Of a stretch of 64,000 nucleotides of DNA, positions 11,701 to 22,135 are shown one piece after another. Both the position numbers and the translations under genes were made by a program. The stretch comes from Kryptolebias marmoratus. Its lineage: Eukaryota; Chordata; Actinopteri; Cyprinodontiformes; Rivulidae. The notes under the pieces are model-generated. The model was not told the origin of the DNA and did not search any database. It was given only the letters and a program-made list of their open reading frames with translations. How positions within the stretch are numbered: position 1 is the first letter of the stretch; each line of letters begins with the position of its first letter. Location: NCBI RefSeq assembly GCF_001649575.2, contig NC_051450.1, positions 8,986,228 through 9,050,227 of the forward strand, in the 5' to 3' direction.

Positions 11701-11830
11701 TGTTCAGAGGAACATATTCAGATTCTTGAAATAAGGCAGAGATATTCCTGATTTAGACTGTAAAACGATCCTGATCTCCTCTAGACTTTAGAAGTATTTA
11801 AATGAGATTGTTTGTATAAATTACTTAGGA
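8730..11830. other. unique, moderately GC-rich block; no gene recognised
   Basis: Free of obvious transposons, with balanced composition and many AT-core homeobox-like sites (for example ATGAATAATTCAGATG and CTCTAATTATATGG near 11490-11540). This fits a cluster of conserved noncoding enhancers, but conservation cannot be tested here. Frames of 60-111 codons on either strand lack coding signature or splice signals. Confidence 0.4.
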
Positions 11831-11834
11831 AGTA

Positions 11835-11960
11835 GATTTGTTTATTTGTTTACTTAAGGATCCCCATTAGTCTCTACAGTAGTAGAGACTATTCTTCCTG
11901 GGGCCCTATATGTTTTGTTTAGCATAAAAGTTGGTACTGGCTAGAACAATAGTCCAAAAA
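11835..11960 (+). repeat. dispersed repeat fragment with internal hairpin
   Basis: Text of the type TTTACTTAAGGATCCCCATT, then a hairpin, then ATTCTTCCTGGGGCCC is a recurring fish repeat that I know from memory. The hairpin arms AGTCTCTAC (11869-11877) and GTAGAGACT (11882-11890) are perfect around AGTA. The family assignment is uncertain. Confidence 0.5.
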
Positions 11961-12199
11961 AGGCATGCGTTGAAACTTTTTTCTTAATACTCAAAAAGAA
12001 GCTGATTGCACCCAAGAAAATCTCAATTTTAAGTTAATTTGAATCCACAGGCTACAGCCATGGGCATAACACAAAATGGGAGGCACTTGGACACAGACAT
12101 GCAACAAGTGCTCCCAGTTATCCAACCAACACCAAACTGAAATAAACACAAAGCAACAAAATAAATCACACAGATATTATTTATGATTGATTTGCGATT

Positions 12200-12800
12200 T
12201 CATGCCTGCCCCAGATATTTTGCATCTCTTTGTGATCATTTTCTTTTCTTCATATTATGTCAGATTTTTTTTTGTATTTCATGCATTTTTTTTTTTTTTT
12301 TGTGAGGTGAAGAAGTGGTTAGGGCTGCCACATCACAGCAAGAAGGTCACAGGGTCATCTCCTGTCTTTCTGGGTGGAGTTTACATGATTTCCCCATGCA
12401 CATGAGGGTTTCCTCAGGGTACTCCGATTTCCTTCCACAGTGTCTCTGTGACGGACTTGCGACCTGTTCAAGGTGTTCCCCGCCTCTTTCAAAATCACTG
12501 TTGGCAAAAGGCACCAGCTCCCCTTCGACCCTGAATAGAAAAGCAGGTAAAAGAAATTGGATGGATGGATATTTTTTTATTGTTTATTTTTGTAGTCAAT
12601 TTAGGTTCTTTTAATTTACATCCACATCTCATTTTGGCCATTGTTTGCCTTTGGTTATCTTGCACACTTTCTTTCCGTTTGGCCTCCTTCAACATTTTTT
12701 TTTTTTTTTGCAAATGCATTTTATTTTTGTTATTTTGTGTCCTGCTTTGTTCCTAAGTCCTATTGGCTGGTTCAGTATTGTGTGTGACCATTTCCACAAT
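12200..12800 (+). repeat. T-rich dispersed repeat, split by a SINE-like copy
   Basis: The left part (12200-12300) contains TTTTGCATCTCTTTGTGATC, and the right part (12575-12800) continues the T-rich text (CATTTTGGCCATTG). Between them sits the SINE-like copy at 12301-12570. The same family is at 8290-8720. Confidence 0.45.
12301..12570 (+). mobile_element. tRNA-like SINE/retroposon copy with (TGGA)n tail (copy 2)
   Basis: The plus-strand head GTGGTTAGGGCTGCCACATC is followed by CAGCAAGAAGGTCACAGGGT. In less decayed copies this reads as a tRNA-like A box and a GGTTCGA-type B box. The body (TGGAGTTTACATGATTTCCC, GGGTACTCCGATTTCC, CTGTTCAAGGTGTTCC) matches the reversed copy 1. It ends GGATGGATGGAT. 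It lies within a T-rich repeat and is therefore the later insertion. Confidence 0.7.
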
Positions 12801-12809
12801 TTTTGCAGG

Positions 12810-14820
12810 CCAAGGTAAATATCCTTTCTTAACACAAACATGCATACTTTTCTTATTTAATCAAAAGAAACAGAACTGAATGTCTCTCCCAGAACTTTGC
12901 TATTTAGTGATGTGGAAACTTGAAGGTTGCACTGTTTCCCAACTATTTGATCAACTGAAATGTTAAAAAATATCCAAACTATTAAACCTGTTCCCAATTT
13001 TAATTTCTAGTGAAACAGATATTCAAATGATCACAGTTCATTACTGTGATTTTTTTTATAAGCATTGAGACATTGTGTTAGTTATTTTTTTTGCATCTTT
13101 TACTCTTCATAAAAAATGTATGAAACTCATTAAATCCTTTGACAGACATCAATGTAAAACATTTACAAGCTTTTTTGTGTTATCAATGGGAAATTTTGAC
13201 ATTTTAATGAGCATTTAGAGTGTTTATTAAAAGAACATATTCATGTAAAAAGAAATACAGATAATAACTCCAGGTAAATGCTCCTCTTGTCAATTGTCAT
13301 TTACAACTCAAAGAACTGTTTTTCAAGTAAACACTCAAAAAAAATTGGGAATAAATTATTAAGGTGCTAAGTTTGTTGTTTAATTCACTTGATAAGAAAA
13401 AAAAAGTCACCTATTTTTAGAATCAGATAAAAGAGGAAACATCATTTTAAAGTTTTATGTACAAATGACTGAACTGAAATAATGCCCTATAAAATACATC
13501 TAAAACTTTAGTTTGATTTGCTGCAAATTGGGATTAACATACTTATGCTTTCTAGAAACGTGTGATTAAAGAGTAGAAATTTGTGAGATGTAAAAGACTT
13601 GGTCCAAAAATTCATTTTCCTCCAGCCAGTCTAGTGGAAAGCTGTTTTCTAATTAAGCAGTTGGTCATTAGAAGAAACTTTAAATTATACCGTCCAACAT
13701 CTTTGAACCTGGGGGACTGATTATTAGAAGTTTGCCAAAGTCTTGCTGTCCAGCAATAGCACTGATTATAATTTAAGTGTCTTATTGTGCGTCTTTTTTG
13801 AGCCGTGGGCGACTCACTTGGTTCTTAGTGGCCTGTAGACACTTAATTTGATGTAATCAACAACTTGGCATGAACTCTTCTGATTACTGGTGACTTTATA
13901 AGCCACCCAGGAAACCAGCCTGTGATGACAGTTCCACCTGCTATGATGGAGGGCAATTTCTGTAAGTTTGATTGGATATTTGTCATGTGGTAATTCCCAA
14001 ATAGGAGGCATTAGTGATCTAGGTCAGAACCCAGTGGTAGGAGTGGGGCTGTCATTGACCACAGTTCAGTTAGACATATTTCTAAATTAGCCTCACTGTC
14101 TGCTCTCCTCAAAGTAATTAACTTGATCAGAAAAGACCTTGCCTGAAGTCGGAGCAGAGTCACAAAAAGAGAGTCATGGCAATGACTAACTGCTTTGAAA
14201 AAAAAAAAAAGTCTGAAATTATATGTTTATCCCAAGCTGTCTGCAATTAGTATGCACAGAGAGCAGCCTAATTTTAAATCCTCAGATTACTCTCTGGGAA
14301 GTGATCTGGGAATGTGCTATCATAATTTATTTGGCTCAAGGTGTTCATGGATTTTTTTTCTTCCTTTTTTCCATCCTACAGAACCTTGTTGAAACGGGTT
14401 TGTACTATAGCAAGAAACAAATTAAAACTGAACATGACACTTTGACTTCTGTTTGTTTTTATTTCTCTTTTGGCTCCTTGGGTCTATTTTTTTTCTTTAC
14501 ATACAGGAGAGACAGAAAGTGTTTGACTGTAATCCATAGAGACTGAAAGATAAAGCATTACATGATTGTCATTGTAATTGCAACCGAGACAACAAAAGAA
14601 GTTCAAATCGGCCTTTGTTTGTTGCATGTTTTGTTGCCTCACCCTTTTCCCCTTGATTAGATTATTACCCACTTTGTGCAAAGAAAGAAACAAAAAAACT
14701 GGTATACAGGCATTCAGGAAGGTAGCTCAAGTGGAGGGGATCATTGAAGGCAACATAACAAGCTGACACAAAACATAAAAGGAAATTTGAGATCTTAAAG
14801 TAGACCAATAGTTTTTACAA
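12810..14820. other. no gene seen
   Basis: AT-rich unique sequence to about 13600. From 13800 to 14160 composition is more balanced, and this stretch is a candidate for conserved noncoding DNA. The longest frame (107 codons at 14223) is broken across poly(T) tracts and has no recognised motif. Confidence 0.45.
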
Positions 14821-14825
14821 GAAAA

Positions 14826-15350
14826 ACGTTGTTGATCTGGAGGAATAAGTGTGGTAATTTGTTACCTTTTACCAGACTTGCTTTAAATGAGAACTTTCAC
14901 AAAATAGAACTTTTCTCATGGTGGTCATTGTCACTAAAAATGAAAACATCCCCCACTACAGACATTGTAAATTACACAACACACTCTGTAGATCAAACAT
15001 GTGAAGTACTGAGAGTTTTATTAAAACCCAACTGCAAATTCATGAAATATTTTACGAACAGACAAATAGAATTGACTTTAACAATTAATGCCAAAGTTTT
15101 AAACAGAGATCATTCACTGGATTATGTTTTGGGTATGAGCCTCAGCTACGACCACACCAAATTTTAGCTCAATATCTGTAAAACTGGATATGTTTTCAGC
15201 ATTTTTGTGTTTGCTGTATCTGATTAACTGTGGTGGCCATGTTTAATTGAGTTTACTCCAAAAGTTAGTAAATGCATCTCCAATGATTACTTGAGAATGT
15301 TCAACCAATGGCTTATGAGATATTTTGCAAACATGACAAACAAACCCACA
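14826..15350 (+). repeat. 300-bp dispersed repeat family, about two units (copy a)
   Basis: The first, degenerate unit runs to the phrase TTCATGAAATATTTTACGAA (15039-15058). The second carries the full order of family landmarks: CTCAGCTACGACCACACCAA, TTTAGCTCAATATCTGTAAA, TGTGGTGGCCATGTTTAATT, CTCCAAAAGTTAG and GGCTTATGAGATATTTTGC. The same landmarks occur at 26755, 35085, 47602 and, reversed, at 63365. No coding capacity. Confidence 0.75.
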
Positions 15351-17073
15351 GAAACACAGGTAAAAACATCATTGCTCACCTGTTGTGTTCGGCTGTGTGT
15401 AACAATTAGTGGCTAACTGCTAATTGGTGGCTAATGTATAATGGACAGAGGGTTGCCTTCACCGTGTAATATAGATGTGTGCTCAAAATGTAATATAAAC
15501 CTTTAGGCATATCTCAGATTCAAAGGGATGGCTCTCATTTTCACCAAGTCTATCATCTCAGTGTTTGTGGTCCTGAAATATGAGACTGGGGGCGCAGATA
15601 CATAAACAGCTGCATATTATTAATGGCGCCACAAGATAGTCTTCTCATATATTTATCGCAAACATTTCATTTCTGAGCTGTTGCCTTTTATACCTACCTT
15701 TATTTATCACCAGAACACAGAACAAAAGGAAACCCTCTTCTCACTACACAACCATAAACAGCAAATAGTCAAGATTTTTCCTCTTCCCATTTCTCCTAAT
15801 CTCCCATATGGATCTGTACAGGCTTAAAGTCCATCTTTTCCAATTGGCTAATGATCTATTTCAAGCAGTTGGAAAATATCTGTCTCAGTTAGTTCTGGTG
15901 TTGAAAAATTTGAGAGATGGTGCTGAGGGGAGTGCAAAATCAATAAACCTATCAGGGAACGGTGACATGATATATGCCGACCAGGCAGCTACTCCACGCG
16001 AGCGGGAGGACTCTGCACAGTCGTAAAAAGATGAATATATGCTACTTAAAATATCAAACTGTGTACAGTAAAAACAAAGCTCTATTGGTTGTTGTCTCGC
16101 ACTGTCATTTATCTCAAAAAGTAAGATTTACTGTTGCTGAGACCTCTAAATCTGAGAAGAAAAAAAGTGTCTTTTGTGGCTAAAAAAGTTTTCCCTAAAT
16201 GATGGAAGTTTGAGCCTTTGCATCAGCTGTATGTCTTTTTCCTTGAGCAAGACAAATTTCCACAATGAGTTTAAGCTTCAAAAAAATGATCTGGGCAAAA
16301 AAAAAGGCGGCAATAGACAGCATATAAATTTATTTTGACTCAGCTCTATTAGATGAAATCCCCCCCCCCGTTACCTGAAAACAGGCAAATTGTCATAGCC
16401 ATAATCCTTGATGAATAAACGCGCATTATACTTCCAATTACAGCACTAATCTGAAAACGTGTTCTCTATGGCAAGTTGGTGTTTTTCATTCTTTTCCGAT
16501 CCAGGATTTAGGGGCGTTATGGGAGCCACAGCATTGTCTGAGCATGCATGGTTAAATGAAGAAATAGATTTTGTTAATGAAAAATGCAACAGATGGTGGC
16601 TGTAAACCCAGTCCCTGCAGAGCATGAACATTTCCTGCAGAATGACGGAGAGCGGATTAAGGTCATTTTTGTCTAGTTTTTCAATTTATAAATTCATGCT
16701 CAGAGGGAAAATGGGGGGGAGGAGGGGAGGGGCTGGCATCCTGCCTCGACACTTACTGGGAAATCCAAATGTCAATGAGCACATCGCGGAAATGTGTAAA
16801 TATTCGAACGAAAAAGCAGTTTAGGAAAAAGAACCATCATACCCAGCTATTTCACCCTGAAAGCCCCACTGCCCCAAAGAAAGCCTGTTGTTTATCAGCA
16901 TGAAAACAAGACTCGAGTTGATCAGCAGTGTGTCTTGTTTGAAAAGATGAAAACCAAAAAAGAAACAAAAATCACAGCTATTCATTCGACTCGTTCATTT
17001 TGTTGTTAGTTTAATGCTCGCTGCCAGATTATTAATCAGGTTCCATCAAGGTTTTTTTGGACCATAATAATGA

Positions 17074-17100
17074 AAAAAGTCCCTATTCATGGGACTTTTT
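17074..17100. repeat. short perfect inverted repeat (hairpin)
   Basis: Arms AAAAAGTCCC and GGGACTTTTT pair over 10 bp around a 7-base loop TATTCAT. It resembles a rho-independent terminator in form but lies in vertebrate-like DNA, where that has no meaning. The stem is too short for a microRNA precursor. Confidence 0.6.
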
Positions 17101-17468
17101 CTGCCGTGTCCTTGTGCCGTCTGCAGGCTCATACCAGTGTCATTTCAATGTCATAATTTGAATAGAACAATCTTTCTGAAAACAATGACCAATTTTCAGT
17201 GAACAAATTGTATTTCATTTCTCCCACAGCTAACTGAATAGAAGTTGGGTCTCTTCTTTTCGCTCCATCTTTCTTTTACTCTCCCTCTGTCTCGCCTCTA
17301 TTCTTTTGCCAGTGCTACTCGCCTTCATGTAACATCAAACTGCTCAGCTAGCATGACAGCGCACGGATGGGTGTAAACACACAAAAGGAGACAAAGGAGA
17401 AGCCATACGGGCGCCACGTTAGCAAAATAGCACTGGCAATGCGCTCGTGTCGCACTTGAAGCACCCAC

Positions 17469-17530
17469 ATGGCAACTTCCCAGAGACTCTACAAGCTAGT
17501 GGCTGTGACAGATGCCTGGGATGCAGAGAA
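17469..17530 (+). other. weak candidate first coding exon (unrecognised)
   Basis: An ATG at 17469 begins MATSQRLYKLVAVTDAWDAE and the frame runs 62 bases to a near-consensus splice donor (GAGAA, then GTAAGTG at 17531). The in-frame codon TGA lies 4 codons upstream, so the ATG would be the true start. G at +4 is favourable, but the -3 base is C. If unspliced, the peptide ends at a TAA one codon later. I do not recognise it and no partner exon was found. A chance occurrence is likely. Confidence 0.15.
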
Positions 17531-18194
17531 GTAAGTGTCACAAATCTGCATATGCTTGTCGTCTTGCTCCTAACGTCACATACATCGGAGCATATGTCGG
17601 ATGAAGGTCAGTGATTTGAAGACACGGCACCTCGGCTGCTATTGAAACTATGGCGGCTGCTGGAGTCACTCAAGCTCCTCTCTTTCCCCTAATACTGCAA
17701 CGGCAGGAAACAATGATCAGCAGATGGAGGTGACAGAATAAATATGATACAGGAAGTACAAAAAAGTGAGATGAGTGTAAAGCCAACCACTCAGATTAAA
17801 TGAAAATGTACTGCTAGTATCATTCTTTAGAATGATATTATGTGTGTGAAGTGGAGTAATTGTGAGAAGACAGTATCGTACCTGCAGCAGCCAGCAGTCA
17901 GTGTGAGAAATGTATGCTAACTGAGGGATTCAAGCTGCCAGGACACATAAAACAAGTCCAACTCAAGTCTTCATCATCAGTTTGAAAACACAGATTACTT
18001 TTGCATGAGACGGTTCTGCCATCACTTTATTCCTTAAGAAAAAGTAAACATTTGGGTTGCTACATATGATCGTTTGTAATGCGGCTACTGTGTGTATCCT
18101 GCTCACTCACAGTTTCATCCATTCGGTCCCAAAATAAAAGCAACACAGTAAAAAACTAAGTGACTGTGAAAACAACAGCACACCTCGTGTTGAT

Positions 18195-18290
18195 TCACGC
18201 AGTTCTTACCTTGGGGCTGTATGTTCAAATCTTAATTTTCTAATGTTTTGGCTGTAATTAGTTATTTGATGCTTAATAAACACCATGACC
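18195..18290 (+). repeat. dispersed repeat fragment, shared with 29360-29480
   Basis: CAGTTCTTACCTTGGGGCTG and GGCTGTAATTAGTTATTTGA reappear in the same order and spacing at 29360-29460 (with an AT expansion in between). Family unknown. Confidence 0.5.
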
Positions 18291-18299
18291 AAGGCTTTC

Positions 18300-20030
18300 A
18301 GCCTCACAACTTGAGTGTGAAGTCTCTGGGCCTCAAAGTCCAATACACCTGCGCCCGCCAACTACATATCACTTTAAAACAACAGAACTAGACAGAGATG
18401 CTTTGTCCATCATTATGCAGAGCCTTTGGTTTTACATGAAAATTTTGTATGAGTAGCTGTCAGATGGGGCAGTGGTTAGCCAACAGGAATTCCTCCCTGA
18501 TTATCAAAACCGAGATCCCTTTTGCTCCCCCTGGGTATACTTATCATTTTCCAAGGAGGAGTAACGGTGGCTGCGCTTTAACCCCTGTGTCCTTAATAGT
18601 CTGAAAACTCTCTGCCAGCCTTGACAACATTATCATCCATCATCATCACCACATTTTACAAATCTTTGCATCTGGTGTCAAACACATAAACATTCTGTCA
18701 TGGGAAAGTTACGGCCAAAGCATGCTTTCAATCATAGGCAAGATAAATTATGCTCAGATTGGGACTGTAATTGGGAAAGCCAGAGGTTTGACGCGTCACA
18801 CGGCCTGCTGGGAGTGTGGAGCCTAATGTGACAAATGGCAGACGCTGCAGTGTTGAAGACTTTGATGACAACGTGGCAATAAAAAGGAGGTTAAGAGATT
18901 AGGAGAGTGAAAGTGTTGCAGAAAGTGATAAAGGAAAGGATTTTCCTCATTGGAATTCAGGGCAGACATACAGAGCACATCTCAGAATAAAAAAGTAGAA
19001 CAGTGAGTCGCTGTATCCTTTTGTCAGAGCAAGAATGTCTAGAAATTTAAGACCACCATATTTTTAGAACCCCATCAACCTGGCCTTTATATAGCTCGAT
19101 AAAATAGGCCTCTATGTTTCGTTGGAGATTGAGCTCGACTTATCCCACCATCTGAGCCGCTTTTTGTGAACACTCCCTCTCATGGGGAGGACATTCACAC
19201 GGGGAAAATGTATGGGCTACATCACTGAATCTTATTTAGATTGATGGAAACTGCTCGCCCTGTCAGCATCTCAACATGACTGTGAGCAAAATGATTCCGA
19301 TTACCTCGGGAGCTTGGTGGGAAGCAATGTGAGTGAGAAATGGGAGACAGATTCGCCTTTTTTTATGCACATCAGGAGCAGGAGCAAAATCATGTCGGTG
19401 TAGGAAAAAATAGATAAAAAGAGTGAAATAAGGATTATGAAAAAGTGCATGAAGGCATTCAACAAGACTCACATACATGCTCCCCCCCTGTTGGCTATCT
19501 CCTCAGGGTGTTCGTTAATCACCTTCTTAGATCTTCCTGCCTGTGGGTGGGACCATTACCCTTCAGTGCTGGTGCTTTTGTTGCCCGAGACATTCTCGTC
19601 ATTCAGATCTTTCACGTACAGTTGTGTCTCTTGCACCAAACAAACCTAATTAGAGAAACCAGAGATAAGCGAATGAAATGGGATATGAGGAGCAAGGTGA
19701 CAGCTAGTGATGATTGTTAAGACAACGTCCCCAGGTATCCTGCTGTGTGCATCACCGGGTGGTTGCCAGGGTGGAGGTGGGGTTGTTGTGGACCCCTGTG
19801 AATGGTGGGGGATCTGCAGCTCGCTGGCAGAATTCTTCGTGAAGGGAGGTTGTGGCACCATATGGACTTAAGTTCAAAGACAGCTAGCCTTGAGCTGTTT
19901 CAAATGTCATTGATCTTTTCATGAGGTTGGTGGAACCTTGGCTTTAAAAACGGACAGCATACCATATTTTTAAACCTAGTGTGACGTGCCAAGTAAATTG
20001 TGCATATACTCAGACTGGCTTTGAATCCAA
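18300..20030. other. unique sequence; no gene recognised
   Basis: Balanced composition without clear transposon text, a possible noncoding conserved block. Overlapping frames of 70-91 codons near 19440-19720 occur on both strands, have no motif, and lack consistent splice sites. Confidence 0.4.
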
Positions 20031-20039
20031 ACATGATCA

Positions 20040-20200
20040 TTTCCCTTGATGTACAGTAATGTCCAGAAGTTTAAAATCAGCCTTATTTTTAACATTTTGC
20101 TTCCAAGCAACCAGACCTTTTTGTAATCTTTTAAATCGCTCATGATCAGTAGTTCCCCAGCTTTTCGGCTTCGTTTTTTGCACTCAGTCTTTGGTTGCAA
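20040..20200 (+). repeat. dispersed repeat, probably DNA-transposon remnant, shared with 40790-40960
   Basis: Landmarks AGTTTAAAATCAGCC, TTGCTTCCAAGCAACCAGAC and TGATCAGTAGTTC recur in order at 40790-40960 (AGTTTGAAACCATCCCC, TTGCTCCCAAGGAGCAAGAC, TGATCAGTAGTTC). No transposase frame is present. Confidence 0.5.
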
Positions 20201-20948
20201 CATATTGTGCAGTGTGTGGTTAAAATATTAGGAAAGTGGACAAGTGGAGGAAAAAAAAGAAGTGTTAGTCTGAAAACTACAACAGATGAACAGTAAGTTA
20301 AAATCATATCTGAAAGAAACAAAAAGAAACAAAACATTATCCAGCAAAGATGTCACACAGGAACTGAGTTGCGTCATTATTCAGTTGATCATCAAATGTA
20401 TGCCAAGTTTTCAGTAATAGCTCGTCGGGTATCATCTCATTGAGCACAACCTGGGTTTTGTAAATGGAGACAAAACTGTAAAGAAAATACACCAATTTCA
20501 ATTTCTGCACAAGTTCTCCAATTGACAAAAGTTTTAGGACCCTAGAATTACAAAAACTAAATCTTAGAGGGGTTTTAGACCCAGGTGTGAGACCCTGTGA
20601 AGAAATGGAGATCTCTTGCAAATGTTTCGAGACATTTTGATAACTCACTTTTATTTTGGGATTCTGTTTTTATTGTGCTTTCCACTAACAACTTCATTGC
20701 AGGATAAGTTTGAGGATGCGTTTTCTCCACTGGGCAGGGCTGTCATTTCTGAGAGTACCTGGCACAACCGTTCCTTATGAAACCTGATGACTACACCAGT
20801 ATTTAAAGCTAAGCTGAATCACAACTCTTCATATGATTGTTAAATGTCACACGGTGATCATTCTCGCTTCAACCCCTTGAGCAAAATGTGTGCTAAAAAA
20901 AGAATGTTTGTATGTAATCTATTTATTCTTACCTGTGCTCCTTTGCAG
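20201..20948. other. no gene seen
   Basis: A 103-codon minus-strand frame at 20337-20648 has no recognised domain. The surrounding sequence is AT-rich and appears unique. Confidence 0.4.
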
Positions 20949-21098
20949 AATTGTTCATGTGCTCCTGAAATCCTTCATGGAGTCTCCTCTGGGAGAAACC
21001 CTTTGCTAAATCCTCTGTGTTGGAGAGCCTCCTCGTGGAGTCTCCTAAGAGAAAAGATCCCTTGCTGATTGCCTCCACCCTGCTTTTCCTCTGAACAC
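20949..21098 (+). other. exon-like noncoding segment with internal duplication
   Basis: A pyrimidine-rich stretch ending TCCTTTGCAG at 20948 and an AACACAA/GTAAGG donor-like site near 21101 bracket about 150 bp. The segment contains two versions of the phrase TGGAGTCTCCT plus GAGAAA plus TTGCT about 60 bp apart. It may be an untranslated or lncRNA exon, or a repeat fragment. I do not recognise it. Confidence 0.2.
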
Positions 21099-21339
21099 AA
21101 GTAAGGACAAGTCACCTCGGCCTCTCGGCCTGTCTGCTCTCTCCATTTAGATTTCTGGAATCCTCCTCCCTCCTACAACAGAAAAAAATCAAGTAAGGGC
21201 TAAAATGAATTATTATTGGAAATCATATTGTGCTTCCTACTTACCTGAGAAAATTCTAACACAATGAAATACTAGCTTTGAAATTTTGTGTTAGTCAACT
21301 GTGTTAATGGTGGTATTTTTTGCAGAATAAAAAATACAG

Positions 21340-21925
21340 TATTATCTGTTCATTCATTTTCTGCCACTTATACATTGCTGGGTTGCAAAGGGAACTGATC
21401 AAGGAGGTAAACCCAGGTATCTCTCCCAACAGCCACACTCCCCAGTTCCTCCTGGGGAATCCCAAGGTGTTTTTAGGCCAGAGAGGAAACATAATCTCTC
21501 CAAGGAGTTCCCCATCTGGCCCAGGGTTTTGTCCCATTGAGATAAGCCCAAAAGGCCCAAGAGGCATCCTAATCAAATGCTCATATCACCTCAACTGACT
21601 CCTTTCGATGTGGAGGAGTAGCAGGTCTACTCTGAGCTCCCCTTGGATGACGGAGCTCTTGGCTTTATTTTTAAGGCCTGACTACACTACATAGGAAGCC
21701 TATTTTACCTGCTTGTAGCTTTGGTCAATATTCATACCTCATAACCGCAGATAAGGGTTTGAATGAAGCTGGACCAGTAAATTGAAAACTTTGCCTTTTG
21801 AGTCGATCGTCTTGGACATCAGGAACGCTGTTATGGTGGACAAAGCCCGGTTCTGTTGATCCCTCTCCCGCTTCATCCATGAGCAAGACTTTGAGATACT
21901 TAAACTTTTTTGCTTTAGTCAAAGC
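21340..21925 (-). mobile_element. RTE/Rex-type LINE fragment, C-terminal coding and 3' end, antisense
   Basis: The minus strand encodes decayed C-terminal text of a fish LINE. From 21922 downward it reads KYLKVLLMDEAGEG, where the family has KYLGVLFTSEGRM, and later GPASFKPLSAVMRYEY. At 21576-21400 it reads IRMPLGPFGL and LWPKNTLGFPRRNWGVWLLG, corresponding to the family's R-L-A-W-E-R-L-G-V-P-P-E-E region. The 3' end is near 21340, where the complement reads like a short CCATCTTCT...CTTATCC tail. The copy is 5'-truncated near 21925, has several frameshifts, and lacks the catalytic RT core. A second, smaller fragment of the same family is at 28495-28610. The clade label is from memory of the motif and could be wrong. 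Confidence 0.75.
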
Positions 21926-22051
21926 CTCTTAAGTGCCATAGGATCCAATTTAAAAAAGATTATTTGCCAAGTTGTCTGTTATAATTTGACACACTAGGGT
22001 TTTTGAACTTTTTATTTTTGCCTGAAAAATTTATAGGTCCATAAGTGCTTT

Positions 22052-22052
22052 A

Positions 22053-22133
<81 letters not shown>
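22052..22133. repeat. poly(A) followed by (TA)n microsatellite
   Basis: Nineteen As followed by about 31 TA dinucleotides. Length is likely polymorphic. Confidence 0.95.

Positions 22134-22135
<2 letters not shown>

Larger units (their letters stand above)
15351..18190. other. mostly unique sequence; no gene recognised
   Basis: The AT-rich first kilobase is followed by a more balanced block from 16440 to 18100 that looks like conserved noncoding DNA. It contains a C run at 16361-16369, a hairpin at 17074-17100, and one weak exon-like segment at 17469-17530 (listed separately). Confidence 0.4.

Noticed and set aside
12301..12370. A tRNA gene at the head of the SINE-like copy
   Set aside because: No cloverleaf can be formed, the B-box-like part is degenerate, and the same head occurs as part of a dispersed element.
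12645..12662. CTTTGGTTATCTTGCAC, similar to the microRNA miR-9 core
   Set aside because: It departs from the known core after GGTTATCT, lies within a T-rich dispersed repeat, and has no pairing arm nearby to form a precursor hairpin.
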